Shown: positions 45,301 to 54,099, counted from the first letter of the stretch. The stretch: DNA of 64,000 bases from Solimonas sp040754295 (GCA_040754295.1 JBFMCQ010000014.1:3867-67866), one strand, 5' to 3'. The notes: generated by a model from the letters alone, not told the origin. Numbers and translations: made by a program.

Positions 45301-45964
45301 GCCGATAGCCGAGTCCCCTGGCCGTCTCGATCGCCTCGGCGCCGAGCTTGCGGCGGATGTTGTGGATGTGCACCTTGAGTGCGTTGCCGCCGATCGCCTC
45401 GCCGAGTCCGAACAAGCGCTCATTGAGCAGATCGGGCGGTACCCATCTGCCGTCGGCATTGGCGAGCTGCGCCAGCAGATCGACCTCGCGCCGCGACAGG
45501 CTCACGGGCTCGCCGCGGAACCAGGCCAGGCCGCTGTCCGGCTCCAGGCGCAGCGGGCCGGCGGAGATCACCTGGACGGCGCGGCCCTGCGTGCGCCGGA
45601 CCAAGGCATGCAGCCGGGCCGCGAGCTCGCGCAGGTCGAAGGGCTTGACCATGTAGTCGTCGGCCCCTTCATGCAGGCCCTTGAGCCGGTGTTCGATCGC
45701 ATCGCGCGCGGTGAGAATCAGGACCGGCAACTGCGGCTCCACGGCGCGCAGGCTCGCCAGCAGTTCCATGCCGTCGCGGTCGGGAAGGCCCAGATCGAGT
45801 ACCACGGCGTGGAAGCTTTCTTCCGCGTGGATCGTCTCGGCGTCCTGCGCCGTGCCGGCCTGCCGGACGACGATGCCGTGCCGGCGCAAACCGGCCACGA
45901 TACCCTTGCCGATCAGCGCGTCGTCCTCTACCAGCAGCACCCGCATCGTCTCTTCACCGGCCAT
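45227..45964 (-). CDS. OmpR-family response regulator, QseB/PmrA-like, with deletion-derived tail
   Basis: A 245-residue regulator. Receiver: LLVEDDALIG, phospho-acceptor in AVVLDLGLPDRDG, switch lysine in DDYMVKPFDL. Winged helix: LSRREVDLLAQLANADGRWV and ALKVHIHNIRRKLG. After the normal end GLGYRL the frame runs ~23 residues into the kinase remnant (GRGARAAHAADRDRHPP), an artefact of the deletion. An internal ATG at 45946 (MRVLLVEDD) is an alternative start. It is divergent from dsbD, and a PmrA/QseB-type box lies in the gap, so it probably controls that operon. Confidence 0.85.
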   Translation of the reverse strand: MAGEETMRVLLVEDDALIGKGIVAGLRRHGIVVRQAGTAQDAETIHAEESFHAVVLDLGLPDRDGMELLASLRAVEPQLPVLILTARDAIEHRLKGLHEGADDYMVKPFDLRELAARLHALVRRTQGRAVQVISAGPLRLEPDSGLAWFRGEPVSLSRREVDLLAQLANADGRWVPPDLLNERLFGLGEAIGGNALKVHIHNIRRKLGAEAIETARGLGYRLGRGARAAHAADRDRHPPAARAPR

Positions 45965-46029
45965 CGACCCGAGGCCATGGTAGGCGGGAAATCCGCCGCG
46001 CGTCAGCGAACTTGCCTGTGCGCGCAGCG

Positions 46030-46046
46030 CTTTAGTTTCGCTTAAT
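46030..46046. promoter_or_regulatory. PmrA/QseB-type box before dsbD
   Basis: CTTTAG, 5 bp, CTTAAT: two direct half-sites with the spacing of PmrA/BasR-type boxes ((C/T)TTAA(G/T)-N5-(C/T)TTAA(G/T)), one mismatch in the first half. It lies 45 bp before the dsbD start in the intergenic region shared with the OmpR-family regulator. Confidence 0.5.
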
Positions 46047-46091
46047 CGGGCTGCCGCATGATCCGCGCGGCTTTGCTGCGAGGATTCGGAT

Positions 46092-47927
46092 TTGGCTTTC
46101 TATCGGCGTGTCATCAGCGTGCTGCTGCTGTGTTGTGGCGCGACCGCCAGTGCCTGGGCCGATGGCGTCGCGCCCGCCTGGGGCGGTGGTGAACGGCAGT
46201 TTCTGGACGCGGCCGAGGTGTTCAGGCTGGAGCCTGTGCAGCGGCAGGGCGATGCATTCGCGGCCGTAGGACGCATCGCCGACGGCTACTACGTTTACCG
46301 GCACTCGATCAAGGCGGTCGATGCGCAGGGCCGCGCGGTCCCCCTGAGCCTTTCGGCGGGAACCGCCAAACACGACGAGTTCTTTGGCGACACGCAGATC
46401 TATACGGGCGATGCGCTGCGGCTGCGCTTTGCCGCGGCGGTGACCGGAGCGTTGACACTGCACTGGCAGGGCTGTGCGGAAGCGGGCATTTGCTATCCCC
46501 CGCAGACCATGAGCCTGATACTGCCGGCCGCCGCGGAAACCTCCGCGACCGGCGACGGCGCCGCAGCGGCGAACCGGACCGCGGCGCCCACCGATCGGCG
46601 CAGCGCGGGCGCAGCAAGCGGGATCGCCGAGGATCAGGCGGCGGCACGGCGGCTCGCCGCGCTGGGCCCCGTATCGGGAACGTTGCTGTTCTTCGGCTTC
46701 GGCCTGCTGCTGGCTTTCACACCCTGCTCGCTGCCGATGATCCCGATCGTCTCCACGATCGTCGTGGGCGCCCAGGCCAGGCCGCGGCGCGCGTTCCTGC
46801 TCTCGCTGTCCTACGTGCTGGCGATGGCGGGCACCTATGCCGTGGTCGGCGTCGCCGCCGGCCTTGCGGGCGCGAACCTGCAGGCCACACTGCAATCGCC
46901 CTGGTTGCTCGGCGCGTTTGCGGCCTTGTTCCTCGTGCTGGCGAGTTCGCTGTTCGGCCTGTTCGAGCTGCAGCTGCCGGCGGCGCTGATGAACCGGATC
47001 GAATCCGCGGGCAGGGATCGCTCGGGCGGCAGCATTGCCGGCGCGGGCATGCTGGGCCTGCTCTCGGCGCTGCTGGTCGGGCCCTGCATGACCGCTCCGC
47101 TGGCGGGCGCGCTGCTGTATATCGGGCAGACCGGCAGCGCGCTGCACGGTGGGCTGGCCTTGTTCGCGCTGGGTCTGGGCATGGGGCTGCCGCTGCTGGC
47201 GATCGCCGTGTTCGGCGCGCGCGTGCTGCCGCGTCCCGGCGCCTGGATGGATCGCGTGCGCGTGGCCTTCGGCTATGTCATGGCCGGCATGGCCGTGATG
47301 ATGCTGGCGCGCTTCCTGCCCGCCACGGTGAGCCTGGTTCTCTGGGGAGCCTGGGTCCTGTCGGTGGCGATCGGTCTGATCGCCTGGGGCCAGGCCGTCG
47401 CCGCCAGGCACCGGCTGGCGTGGACGCTGCGGTCCGCTGCGGTATTTGCCGGCTTGTGGTCGGTGCTCATGCTGGTCGGCGCTGCATCCGGCGGCGGGTC
47501 TGCGTTGCAGCCGCTGGCGCATCTGCGCGCGGGATCGACGGCAACCGCAGCCGCCGCGGCCGATGTGGCTTACCTGCCGGCCCAATCGGTCGAGGAGGTC
47601 GACGCGCATCTGGCCCAGGCGGCCTCGCGCGGCCAATGGACGCTGATCGACTTCTACGCCGACTGGTGCGTGAGCTGCCACGTGATCGAGCGCGAGGTCT
47701 TCGGCGATCCCGCTGTTTCGGCGCGACTGGCCCGCATGCGCGTGCTGCGGCCGGACGTGACGCGCAACGACGCGACCGACCGCGCCCTGCTCGAACGCTG
47801 GGACGTGATGGGCCCGCCCACGCTCATTCTCGTCGGCCCGGACGGTACGGAGCGCCGGGACCTGCGCGTGGTCGGTGAGGTCGACGCGCGCGCGTTCCTC
47901 GATCGGCTCGATACGGTGGGCGTCTGA
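46092..47927 (+). CDS. dsbD: thiol:disulfide interchange protein DsbD
   Basis: A 611-residue inner-membrane reductant importer. After a signal peptide (SVLLLCCGATASAWA) comes the periplasmic alpha domain with WQGCAEAGICYPP, then eight membrane segments carrying the redox cysteines in FTPCSLPMIP and LVGPCMTAPLAG, and a C-terminal thioredoxin domain with DWCVSC (C526, C529). It moves electrons from cytoplasmic thioredoxin to periplasmic partners, here likely the TlpA-like and DsbG-like proteins encoded next. The start is a TTG at 46092 with GAGGA 7 nt before. The stop shares one base with the next ATG. Confidence 0.92.
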   Translation: MAFYRRVISVLLLCCGATASAWADGVAPAWGGGERQFLDAAEVFRLEPVQRQGDAFAAVGRIADGYYVYRHSIKAVDAQGRAVPLSLSAGTAKHDEFFGDTQIYTGDALRLRFAAAVTGALTLHWQGCAEAGICYPPQTMSLILPAAAETSATGDGAAAANRTAAPTDRRSAGAASGIAEDQAAARRLAALGPVSGTLLFFGFGLLLAFTPCSLPMIPIVSTIVVGAQARPRRAFLLSLSYVLAMAGTYAVVGVAAGLAGANLQATLQSPWLLGAFAALFLVLASSLFGLFELQLPAALMNRIESAGRDRSGGSIAGAGMLGLLSALLVGPCMTAPLAGALLYIGQTGSALHGGLALFALGLGMGLPLLAIAVFGARVLPRPGAWMDRVRVAFGYVMAGMAVMMLARFLPATVSLVLWGAWVLSVAIGLIAWGQAVAARHRLAWTLRSAAVFAGLWSVLMLVGAASGGGSALQPLAHLRAGSTATAAAAADVAYLPAQSVEEVDAHLAQAASRGQWTLIDFYADWCVSCHVIEREVFGDPAVSARLARMRVLRPDVTRNDATDRALLERWDVMGPPTLILVGPDGTERRDLRVVGEVDARAFLDRLDTVGV

Positions 47928-48757
47928 TGATCAGCGTGGGCCCGTTCTCCATCCAGGTCGTCGCCGTCTTCGCGGCCGTGCTGCTGGCCTGGACCGTGAC
48001 GCGCGGGCTTGCGCGGCGCTTGCCCGACCCGGGCCGCGCGGCCGGCGGCATGCTGCTCGACGCGGCGTTCTGGGGATTCGTGACGGCGCGCCTGGGCTAC
48101 ATCGCGCAGTGGTGGGAAGAGTACGCCAGCTCGCCGAGGTCCATGCTGTCCATCGGCGACCAGGGCTTCTCGTGGTGGGTCGGCGTGCTGGTAGCGCTGG
48201 GGCTCATCGCCTGGCGCACGCGTTCGAGCCCGGCGCTGCGCCGCCCGGTGCTGATCGGCATGGCCGCCGGACTGCTGAGCTGGTTTGCCGCCGCGGGCGT
48301 GCTCGAACGGTTGCAACGCTCCGCGCCGCCGCTGCCGGCCCTGGCGCTGGCAACGCTCGACGAACAGCCCGTGGTCCTGAACGCCTATCTCGGGCAGCCG
48401 GTCGTGCTCAATCTCTGGGCCTCGTGGTGTCCACCCTGCCGCCGCGAGATGCCGGTGTTCGCGCAGGCGCAAACGCAGTATCCCGACATCGCCTTCGTCA
48501 TGGTCAACCAGGGCGAGAGCGCTGAGCAGGCCCGTGCGTTTCTGGAAAGCCAGGGCCTGCACCTGAAGCACGTGCTGCTCGACCCCGGCTCCCGGACCCT
48601 GCAGGCGGTCGCGACCCGGGGTCTGCCCACGACCCTGTTCTTCGATGAGCACGGACGCCTGGTGGATAGCCACTTTGGCGAACTGACGATGGCCCGCCTC
48701 AAAAACACCGTGTCGCACCGTTTCGCGCAATCCCAATCCGCACAGACTCAGGAGTAA
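47927..48757 (+). CDS. TlpA-family thiol-disulfide protein with membrane N-domain
   Basis: A 276-residue protein in two parts. Residues 1-~125 hold four hydrophobic segments with a pattern like the prolipoprotein diacylglyceryl transferase membrane fold (GGMLLDAAFWGFVTARLGYI, SIGDQGFSWWVGVLVA), without catalytic function evident. Residues ~130-265 are a periplasmic redoxin with WASWCPPC (C168, C171), FVMVNQGESAEQARAFLES and the cis-proline loop TRGLPTTLFFDEHG. It probably reduces periplasmic cysteines using DsbD, whose gene overlaps it by one base. Confidence 0.85.
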   Translation: MISVGPFSIQVVAVFAAVLLAWTVTRGLARRLPDPGRAAGGMLLDAAFWGFVTARLGYIAQWWEEYASSPRSMLSIGDQGFSWWVGVLVALGLIAWRTRSSPALRRPVLIGMAAGLLSWFAAAGVLERLQRSAPPLPALALATLDEQPVVLNAYLGQPVVLNLWASWCPPCRREMPVFAQAQTQYPDIAFVMVNQGESAEQARAFLESQGLHLKHVLLDPGSRTLQAVATRGLPTTLFFDEHGRLVDSHFGELTMARLKNTVSHRFAQSQSAQTQE

Positions 48758-48759
48758 CC

Positions 48760-49533
48760 ATGTTTGCACCGCGTTCGCGCGCTTGTTTCCTTTTGGCCGG
48801 CAACCTCATGTGGGTCGCCGGCTGCAGCCAGGCCGAAACCGGTGACAAGCCGCCTGCGCTGGAGGCGCTGGAAGACCAGGGACTCACCGTCATGCAGGAG
48901 TTCGAGGTCGGCGGCGGCCTGCGCGCCTTCGCCGCAGTCGCCGGCGACAATCCGATCGCCGTTTACATCACCAGCGACGGCAACGCCATCGTGGGTACCC
49001 GTCTGAACGCCAAGGGAGAGCCGCTCGATGAGGCAACGCTCAACGAGCTCGCGGCCAAGCCCATCAGCGACCGGCAGTGGGCGCAGCTGCAATCGGCAAG
49101 CTCGGTTCTGGACGGCAAGGCCGACGCTCCACGCATCGTCTATGCCTTCACGGACGCCAATTGTCCGTATTGCCATCGCTTCTGGGAGGCGTCACGTCCC
49201 TGGGTCGATGCCGGCAAGGTCCAGATCCGGCACCTCATGGTGGGAATCATCAAACCGGACAGCCCCGCCAAGGCCGCGGCCATTCTGGGCGCCGCCGACC
49301 CCTCGGCCGCACTGCAGGAAAACGAACGCAAGCACGCGCAGGGCGGAATCGCGCCGACAAACAGCGTTCCTCCCAATGTACGCAAGGCCCTCGACGACAA
49401 CCAGATGCTCATGTTCAGCATGGGCTTCGGCGGAACGCCGGGCATTGTGATCCGTGGTCCCGATGGCCTGGTCAAGAAGTACAGCGGCGTGCCCCAGGGG
49501 CCCGAGCTGGCTGAAGTGCTGGGGCCGCTTTGA
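48760..49533 (+). CDS. dsbG: DsbG-like periplasmic disulfide isomerase/reductase
   Basis: A 257-residue DsbC/DsbG-type protein. The N-terminus has a hydrophobic signal ending in a lipobox-like WVAGC, so it may be a lipoprotein (C22). An N-terminal dimerisation domain (GLTVMQEFEVGGGLRAFAAV) precedes the thioredoxin fold with active site CPYC (C135-C138) and the cis-proline region GGTPGIVIRGPDG. It follows the TlpA-like gene by 2 bp. In E. coli DsbG keeps single cysteines reduced with electrons from DsbD; the same chain is encoded here in order. Confidence 0.88.
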   Translation: MFAPRSRACFLLAGNLMWVAGCSQAETGDKPPALEALEDQGLTVMQEFEVGGGLRAFAAVAGDNPIAVYITSDGNAIVGTRLNAKGEPLDEATLNELAAKPISDRQWAQLQSASSVLDGKADAPRIVYAFTDANCPYCHRFWEASRPWVDAGKVQIRHLMVGIIKPDSPAKAAAILGAADPSAALQENERKHAQGGIAPTNSVPPNVRKALDDNQMLMFSMGFGGTPGIVIRGPDGLVKKYSGVPQGPELAEVLGPL

Positions 49534-49693
49534 AGGCGCCTGCATCGTGCATGGAGCCGATACGAACATCGTGCGCCGCGCCGGCCCCATCAATGCGGCT
49601 GCGTGCAACAGCGATGCAGCGGGAACAAAGCGCTGAAGCGCCATGTCGCTGAAGGCACCCCATGTCGAGACACTGAAACAGCGAGGTAACACC

Positions 49694-50155
49694 ATGCCCC
49701 TGGCCACCACCGCCACCCGCGTCGCGGACAACACCGCAGATCCTCAGAACCGCCGTATCCGGGAACAGACAGCCCGATGCGCGGCGGACTCCTCTTCCGC
49801 GGATCGCGCCGCCATTGACCAAAGGCTTGCAGCATTGCAGCGCGAATGGGACGTCGAACGCGTGATCGAAGTCGAGGCGCCGCTCACGATACTCAGCGGT
49901 CTCTTGCTCGGAACGCTGGTCGATCGCCGATTGCTCGGGATATCCGGTTTTGCCGCCGCCATGCTGCTGCTGCACAACCTCCAGGGCTGGTATCCGCTGC
50001 TGCCGGTCCTGCGCCGCGCCGGCGTGCGCAGCTCGCGTGAAATCCACGAGGAAGCGCGTGCGCTGCGGCGCGCCCGGGGCGACTTTGCCGATGTGCCGCC
50101 CTCGGGTTCACCCGAGGACCGCGCGCTGGGCGCATATCTTGCGGCGGGTCACTAA
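49694..50155 (+). CDS. small membrane protein, DUF2892-like (paralogue 1)
   Basis: A 153-residue protein. An N-terminal hydrophilic part contains AAIDQRLAALQREWDVERVI, followed by two hydrophobic segments (LTILSGLLLGTLVDRRLLGI and FAAAMLLLHNLQGW) and the motif WYPLLPVLRRAGVRSSREIHEE. The same layout recurs in the next gene, so the two are paralogues. The ATG at 49694 has GAGGT 6 nt before and is preferred to one 17 codons upstream. Such proteins travel with rhodanese or DsrE genes; function is unknown, membrane location likely. Confidence 0.7.
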   Translation: MPLATTATRVADNTADPQNRRIREQTARCAADSSSADRAAIDQRLAALQREWDVERVIEVEAPLTILSGLLLGTLVDRRLLGISGFAAAMLLLHNLQGWYPLLPVLRRAGVRSSREIHEEARALRRARGDFADVPPSGSPEDRALGAYLAAGH

Positions 50156-50173
50156 CGTCAAAGGATCTGCATC

Positions 50174-50557
50174 ATGATTCCCGACACACAATCACGAGTG
50201 CCCAGCCACACACTGCCGCATATCAACGCACGCATCGAACACGAGACCCAGGCCCGCATTACGGAAGCGGCCCGGACCGGCACCATCGACGAACGCCTGG
50301 CTCAGCTGGACCGTGAGTGGGACACCGAACGAACGCTGCAAACCAATTTCGCGGTGGTGGCGCTGATTGGCCTGGGTCTGGGCCTGAGAAATCCGCGCTG
50401 GCTGGCCCTCACCGCGGGGGCGTCGGCGTTCATGGTGCAGCACGCCATCCAGGGGTGGTGCCCGCCCTTGGCGCTGTTCCGGCGGCTGGGCATCAGAGAC
50501 GCGGGCGAGATCGAACGCGAGCGCAGTGCCCTGCTGGCGCTCAAAGACCATGCCTAG
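50174..50557 (+). CDS. small membrane protein, DUF2892-like (paralogue 2)
   Basis: A 127-residue protein parallel to its upstream neighbour: TIDERLAQLDREWDTERTLQ, two hydrophobic segments (FAVVALIGLGLGLRNPRWLA and LTAGASAFMVQHAIQGW), then WCPPLALFRRLGIRDAGEIE. The pattern, with W[YC]P and a charged end, indicates that both proteins sit in the inner membrane with helical cytoplasmic ends. It starts 18 bp after paralogue 1 and overlaps the DsrE-like gene by 8 bp. Local gene duplication is the simplest origin; function unknown. Confidence 0.72.
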   Translation: MIPDTQSRVPSHTLPHINARIEHETQARITEAARTGTIDERLAQLDREWDTERTLQTNFAVVALIGLGLGLRNPRWLALTAGASAFMVQHAIQGWCPPLALFRRLGIRDAGEIERERSALLALKDHA

Positions 50558-50993
50558 CCGGCGCTGGCCGTCGCGCATGCGTGCTTTGCTCGCGCTTCTT
50601 GCGTTGTTTGCGGCGAGCCTGCCCGCGGTGTTGCAAGCCGGTGATGCGCACCGGGCCGTCTTCGAGCTGACCTCGGACAATCCCAAGCAGTGGACGGCGC
50701 TGCTCAACAACGTGGAGAACCTGCGCAAGGCCTTGCCCGGGACCACGGTCGAGGTCGTCGCGCATGGCCCCGGCCTACAGCTGCTCATGCGCGAGCACAA
50801 CGCCGAGGCCGCCGCGCGCATGGAGAGCCTTGCCAAACAGGGCGTGGTCTTTGCCGCCTGCCAGAACACGATGAAGCGCATGAATGTGAGCCCCGACCAG
50901 CTGTCGCCCTTTGCGCAAACCGTCGATTCGGGCGTGGCGGAGGTCGTCAGAAAACAGCAGGCCGGCTGGGCCTATCTGCGATCCGGTGGTTGA
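50550..50993 (+). CDS. exported DsrE-like sulfur-relay protein
   Basis: A 147-residue protein with a signal peptide (MRALLALLALFAASLPAVLQ ending near AGDA) followed by a DsrE/DsrF-like alpha/beta fold: AVFELTSDNPKQWTALLNNV, TVEVVAHGPGLQLLM and a single conserved cysteine in VVFAACQNTMKRM. Periplasmic DsrE proteins are thought to carry or bind sulfane sulfur on that cysteine. The ATG at 50550 overlaps the previous gene; an ATG 8 codons earlier is possible. It links the thiol-redox operon to the sulfur genes on the other strand. Confidence 0.75.
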   Translation: MPSRRWPSRMRALLALLALFAASLPAVLQAGDAHRAVFELTSDNPKQWTALLNNVENLRKALPGTTVEVVAHGPGLQLLMREHNAEAAARMESLAKQGVVFAACQNTMKRMNVSPDQLSPFAQTVDSGVAEVVRKQQAGWAYLRSGG

Positions 50994-51090
50994 GGGCGCG
51001 GCCGGGCGGCGGACGCGGGCGATGGCCTTGCGCAGTCTCCGCCGGAAGTAAGGGCTGCGGCTCGCCCGCTGCGAGATGTTTGCTGATTCG

Positions 51091-51171
51091 CTACTGATCG
51101 CTCATCGGAATCAAGGCGATCACCATGAACGAGGTGGCGACCACCGAATTCATCGGCAGGCCGATCTGGCG
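51091..51171 (-). pseudogene. possible fragment of a TauE/SafE permease
   Basis: On the minus strand 26 codons read IGLPMNSVVATSFMVIALIP followed by MSDQ and a stop. The GLPxxxxVATSxxVIAL pattern is characteristic of TauE/SafE sulfite/anion exporters, but the match is short and nothing further upstream fits. It may be a relic between the DsrE-like gene and the antiporter, or chance. Confidence 0.3.
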
Positions 51172-51205
51172 GCAATCAGAGCTGCTCGCAGCGCTGCGTG
51201 CCGAC

Positions 51206-52480
51206 TCATTCGGCGGCCGCTTCCGGCAGCCCGGGCGCGCGGACCATCCGGCGCACGAGCGGGGCCAGGCTCAGGCCCTGCACGATCACGGTGAACAGGA
51301 CCACGCCATAGGTGGCAGCGAGAATGGGCGTGCGCGCCGGGACATCCGGCAGCGAGAGGGCGAGCGCGATCGAGATGCCGCCGCGCACGCCGCCCCAGGT
51401 CATGATGGCGACCGTGCCCGGCACGAAGGATTGCCAGCGTCTGAGCATGGCAACGGGTGTGGCGACCGACACGAAGCGCGCGAACAGGGTGAGCGGAATG
51501 GCGATCAGGCCGATCCAGCCGAAGGCCGGTCCGATGCCGATGACGAGCACCTCGACACCGATGAGCAGGAACAGCACCGCATTGAGGATCTCGTCGGTCA
51601 ATGTCCAGAAGCCGAACACATAGCGCCGCGTGAACTCGCTCATGGCGCGGGCCGCGCCGCGATTGCCGATCAGCAGGCCGGCGGTGACGACGGAGATCGG
51701 GCCGCTCATGCCCAGGGCATTGGCCAGGGCATAGGTGCCGGTCACGAGCGCGAGCGAGATCATCACCTCGGTCGCGGGTTCATCGATCGTGTACATCGCG
51801 CGATAGGCGAGCGCGCCGGTGAGCAGGCCGAACAGCGCGCCGCCGCCGGCCTCGACGAGCAGCAGCTGGGCGACATGGGCGAGGCCGAAGTCGCCGGCCA
51901 TGCCGTGCGCGGCTTCGAGGGTGATGGCGAACAGCACGACGCCGATGCCGTCGTTGAACAAAGCCTCGCCGGACATGTCGGTCTCCAGCGCGGGCGGCAC
52001 CTTCACCGCCTGGAGCGTGCTCAGCACCGCGACCGGATCGGTCGGGGCGATCAGCGCGCCGAAGACCAGCGCCCAGGCAAAGTCGAGCGGCAGATCGAGC
52101 GCCCCGGCCGCGAGCCAGAGGCCGGTGGCGACGATCAGCGCCGACATCACCACGCCCAGGCTCGCGAGCGTGCCGATGACGGGAGCGCGGCGGCGCAGGC
52201 GGTCGAAATCCACATGGAGCGCGCCCGCGAACAGCAGGAAGGCGAGCAGGCCGTTCATGACGGTGTCGTAGAAATCGATCTGCCGCAGGGTGGCGGTGAG
52301 GACGCCGTGAACGGCGGCATCAGGAAAGACAAACTCGCTCCCGACCAGGAGGAGCGAGGCGGCAAGGCCCATGACGAGCAGCCCGATCGCCGTCGGCAGC
52401 CGGATGAGGCGTGCATTGAGCCAGGCGAAGAGGGCCGTCACGCCGAGAAGCGCGGCGACGAGTTCGAATAGAGAAAGCAT
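51206..52480 (-). CDS. cation/proton antiporter, CPA1 (NhaP-type)
   Basis: A 424-residue membrane antiporter with about 12 helices. CPA1 signatures are present: FALLFAGALHVDF-type helix (AFLLFAGALHVDFDRLRRRA), the ion-site helices LIAPTDPVAVLSTL and GEALFNDGIGVVLFAI (N-D pair), and TWGGVRGGISIALALSLP near the C-terminus. It should exchange Na+ or K+ for protons. The ATG at 52480 has GGAGG 5 nt before; a GTG directly upstream is too close to that site. It is oriented with the encapsulin genes but separated from them by 210 bp, so it may have its own promoter. Confidence 0.88.
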   Translation of the reverse strand: MLSLFELVAALLGVTALFAWLNARLIRLPTAIGLLVMGLAASLLLVGSEFVFPDAAVHGVLTATLRQIDFYDTVMNGLLAFLLFAGALHVDFDRLRRRAPVIGTLASLGVVMSALIVATGLWLAAGALDLPLDFAWALVFGALIAPTDPVAVLSTLQAVKVPPALETDMSGEALFNDGIGVVLFAITLEAAHGMAGDFGLAHVAQLLLVEAGGGALFGLLTGALAYRAMYTIDEPATEVMISLALVTGTYALANALGMSGPISVVTAGLLIGNRGAARAMSEFTRRYVFGFWTLTDEILNAVLFLLIGVEVLVIGIGPAFGWIGLIAIPLTLFARFVSVATPVAMLRRWQSFVPGTVAIMTWGGVRGGISIALALSLPDVPARTPILAATYGVVLFTVIVQGLSLAPLVRRMVRAPGLPEAAAE

Positions 52481-52690
52481 CACGCCCTCCTCTTAGCCCT
52501 TTGTAGGCACACCGAGCAGAAACGCGTGCCTTGCGCCATGCCGGCGCAGCCGGAACGCTGCCGCAGCGCTCGGCTCGCCCCTGTTCCGGTGGCGCCGTCC
52601 TTCGATGATCGAAGCCGCTTGTCGCCTCGGCCGGCAAGCTCGCCATCTCGTGACCGTGCTGTCCTGCAAGGGACGCACCGACCTCGGAGT

Positions 52691-54046
52691 TCAGACCGGG
52701 TCGACCGGTTCTCCACCATCGGCTGCGTTGTCGAAGCCATCGTCGATGAGCACCACCTCCTTGCCCGCGCGGTGGAGCAGGCTGGCCGCGATGCTGGCGC
52801 GGAAGCCCGATGCACAGTGCACCCACAGCGGCCCCTCGGGCAGTTCATCGATGCGGCGGAGGATCTCGTCGATGGGGATATGGACCGCGCCGCGTATGGC
52901 GCCCCGGGCCGCCAGCTCGTCGGCACGGCGGACGTCGAGGATGGTGCCGCCGTTGCGTCGGCCGAGGCCGGCGAAGGTCACGGCCGGGTAGCTGGCGCGG
53001 TCGTGGTCCGGTGCCCAGGCGGCCGGGCCGTCGCCGGTGGCGGCGCCCGAGGGCCGGTCGATGCCGATGCGCAGGAGCTGGCGCTGCGCGTCGGCGACCT
53101 GTTCCTCGGTCTCACCGAGGAGCGTGATCGGCGTGCCCCAGGGGATCAGCCAACCGAGGTAGGTCGAGAACTGATCGGCGAGCTCGATGCCGATCGTCCC
53201 GGTGAGATGTTCGGAGGCGAACAGGCGGCGTTGCCGCAGGTCGACGACCCAGTCACCGCGGTGGATGCGTCGGGCCAGCTCCACCGGATCGACCGGCGCC
53301 GGGGGCGAGATGTCCACGGGCACGGGGCCGGCGGCGTTCAGTGGGCCCATGTGGGCATAGTAGGCGGGGAAGGCGCTCAGACCCGACACCAGCCGCTCCA
53401 CGAAGCGGTCTTCGTTGTCGACGGTCAGCGCGATGTTGATCGCCCGCTCGGTGCCGAGCGTGCCGTCGGAGGCGCCCTGTCTCGGGGCCGAGGCGCAGAA
53501 ACTGCCGAAGCCGTGTGTGGGATACAGGCGAGCGTCGTCCGGCAGCATCGAGGCGAGCCGGTGCGCGGTCCGGTGCTGGGAGCGGGTCAGCGCCTCGGTC
53601 ATTTCCGGCGAGATCAGGTCGGTGCGCCCGACCGTGCCGTACAGCAGCGACCCACCGGTGAACGCGGCGGGCGGCTCCCCTTGCTGGCGCACGATGTACG
53701 ACAGGTGGTGGGGCGTGTGGCCGGGGGTATGAACCACCTCGACGTCCAGGGTTCCCACCCGGAACCGGTCGCCGTCTGCGACCGCGTGGTAGTCGAAGCG
53801 CAGCGGTTCGGCCTGGGCATGGACGTAGGTCGCCCCGGTCATCCGCACCAGCACCAGGCCACCGCTCACGTAGTCGTTGTGGAGGTGGGTCTCGGCGACG
53901 TGGCTGACGCGAAGGCCGGCGTCCTCGACCGCCGCCAGCACCCGGTCGAGATCGCGCTGCGGGTCGATCACCAGCACGTCGGCACCGTCGTGGACGATGT
54001 AGCTGCGATCCCCGAGCGACGGGGTCTCGATGACGATCACCTGCAT
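52691..54046 (-). CDS. metallo-beta-lactamase / double rhodanese protein (persulfide dioxygenase-like)
   Basis: A 451-residue protein. Residues 1-~230 are a metallo-hydrolase domain with HLHNDY (H54, H56, D58), VVHTPGHTPHH and THGFGSF ligands, as in ETHE1-type persulfide dioxygenases. Two rhodanese domains follow. The first (DWVVDLRQRRLFASEHLTGT) has no active cysteine, the second has VHCASGFRASIA with C411. It likely oxidises glutathione persulfide or hydrolyses a related thiol, feeding sulfite or thiosulfate. GAGGAGG precedes the ATG. It follows encapsulin by 53 bp. Confidence 0.87.
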   Translation of the reverse strand: MQVIVIETPSLGDRSYIVHDGADVLVIDPQRDLDRVLAAVEDAGLRVSHVAETHLHNDYVSGGLVLVRMTGATYVHAQAEPLRFDYHAVADGDRFRVGTLDVEVVHTPGHTPHHLSYIVRQQGEPPAAFTGGSLLYGTVGRTDLISPEMTEALTRSQHRTAHRLASMLPDDARLYPTHGFGSFCASAPRQGASDGTLGTERAINIALTVDNEDRFVERLVSGLSAFPAYYAHMGPLNAAGPVPVDISPPAPVDPVELARRIHRGDWVVDLRQRRLFASEHLTGTIGIELADQFSTYLGWLIPWGTPITLLGETEEQVADAQRQLLRIGIDRPSGAATGDGPAAWAPDHDRASYPAVTFAGLGRRNGGTILDVRRADELAARGAIRGAVHIPIDEILRRIDELPEGPLWVHCASGFRASIAASLLHRAGKEVVLIDDGFDNAADGGEPVDPV

Positions 54047-54099
54047 GGACTTGCCTCCTCGGGATGAATGCGTGGCTCCCGGCCGTCTCGGCCCGGCGA

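Noticed and set aside
51125..52471. A 448-codon + strand frame opposite the antiporter
   Set aside because: The minus strand encodes a complete CPA1 antiporter with a ribosome site; the + frame is an Asp/Gly/His-rich shadow.
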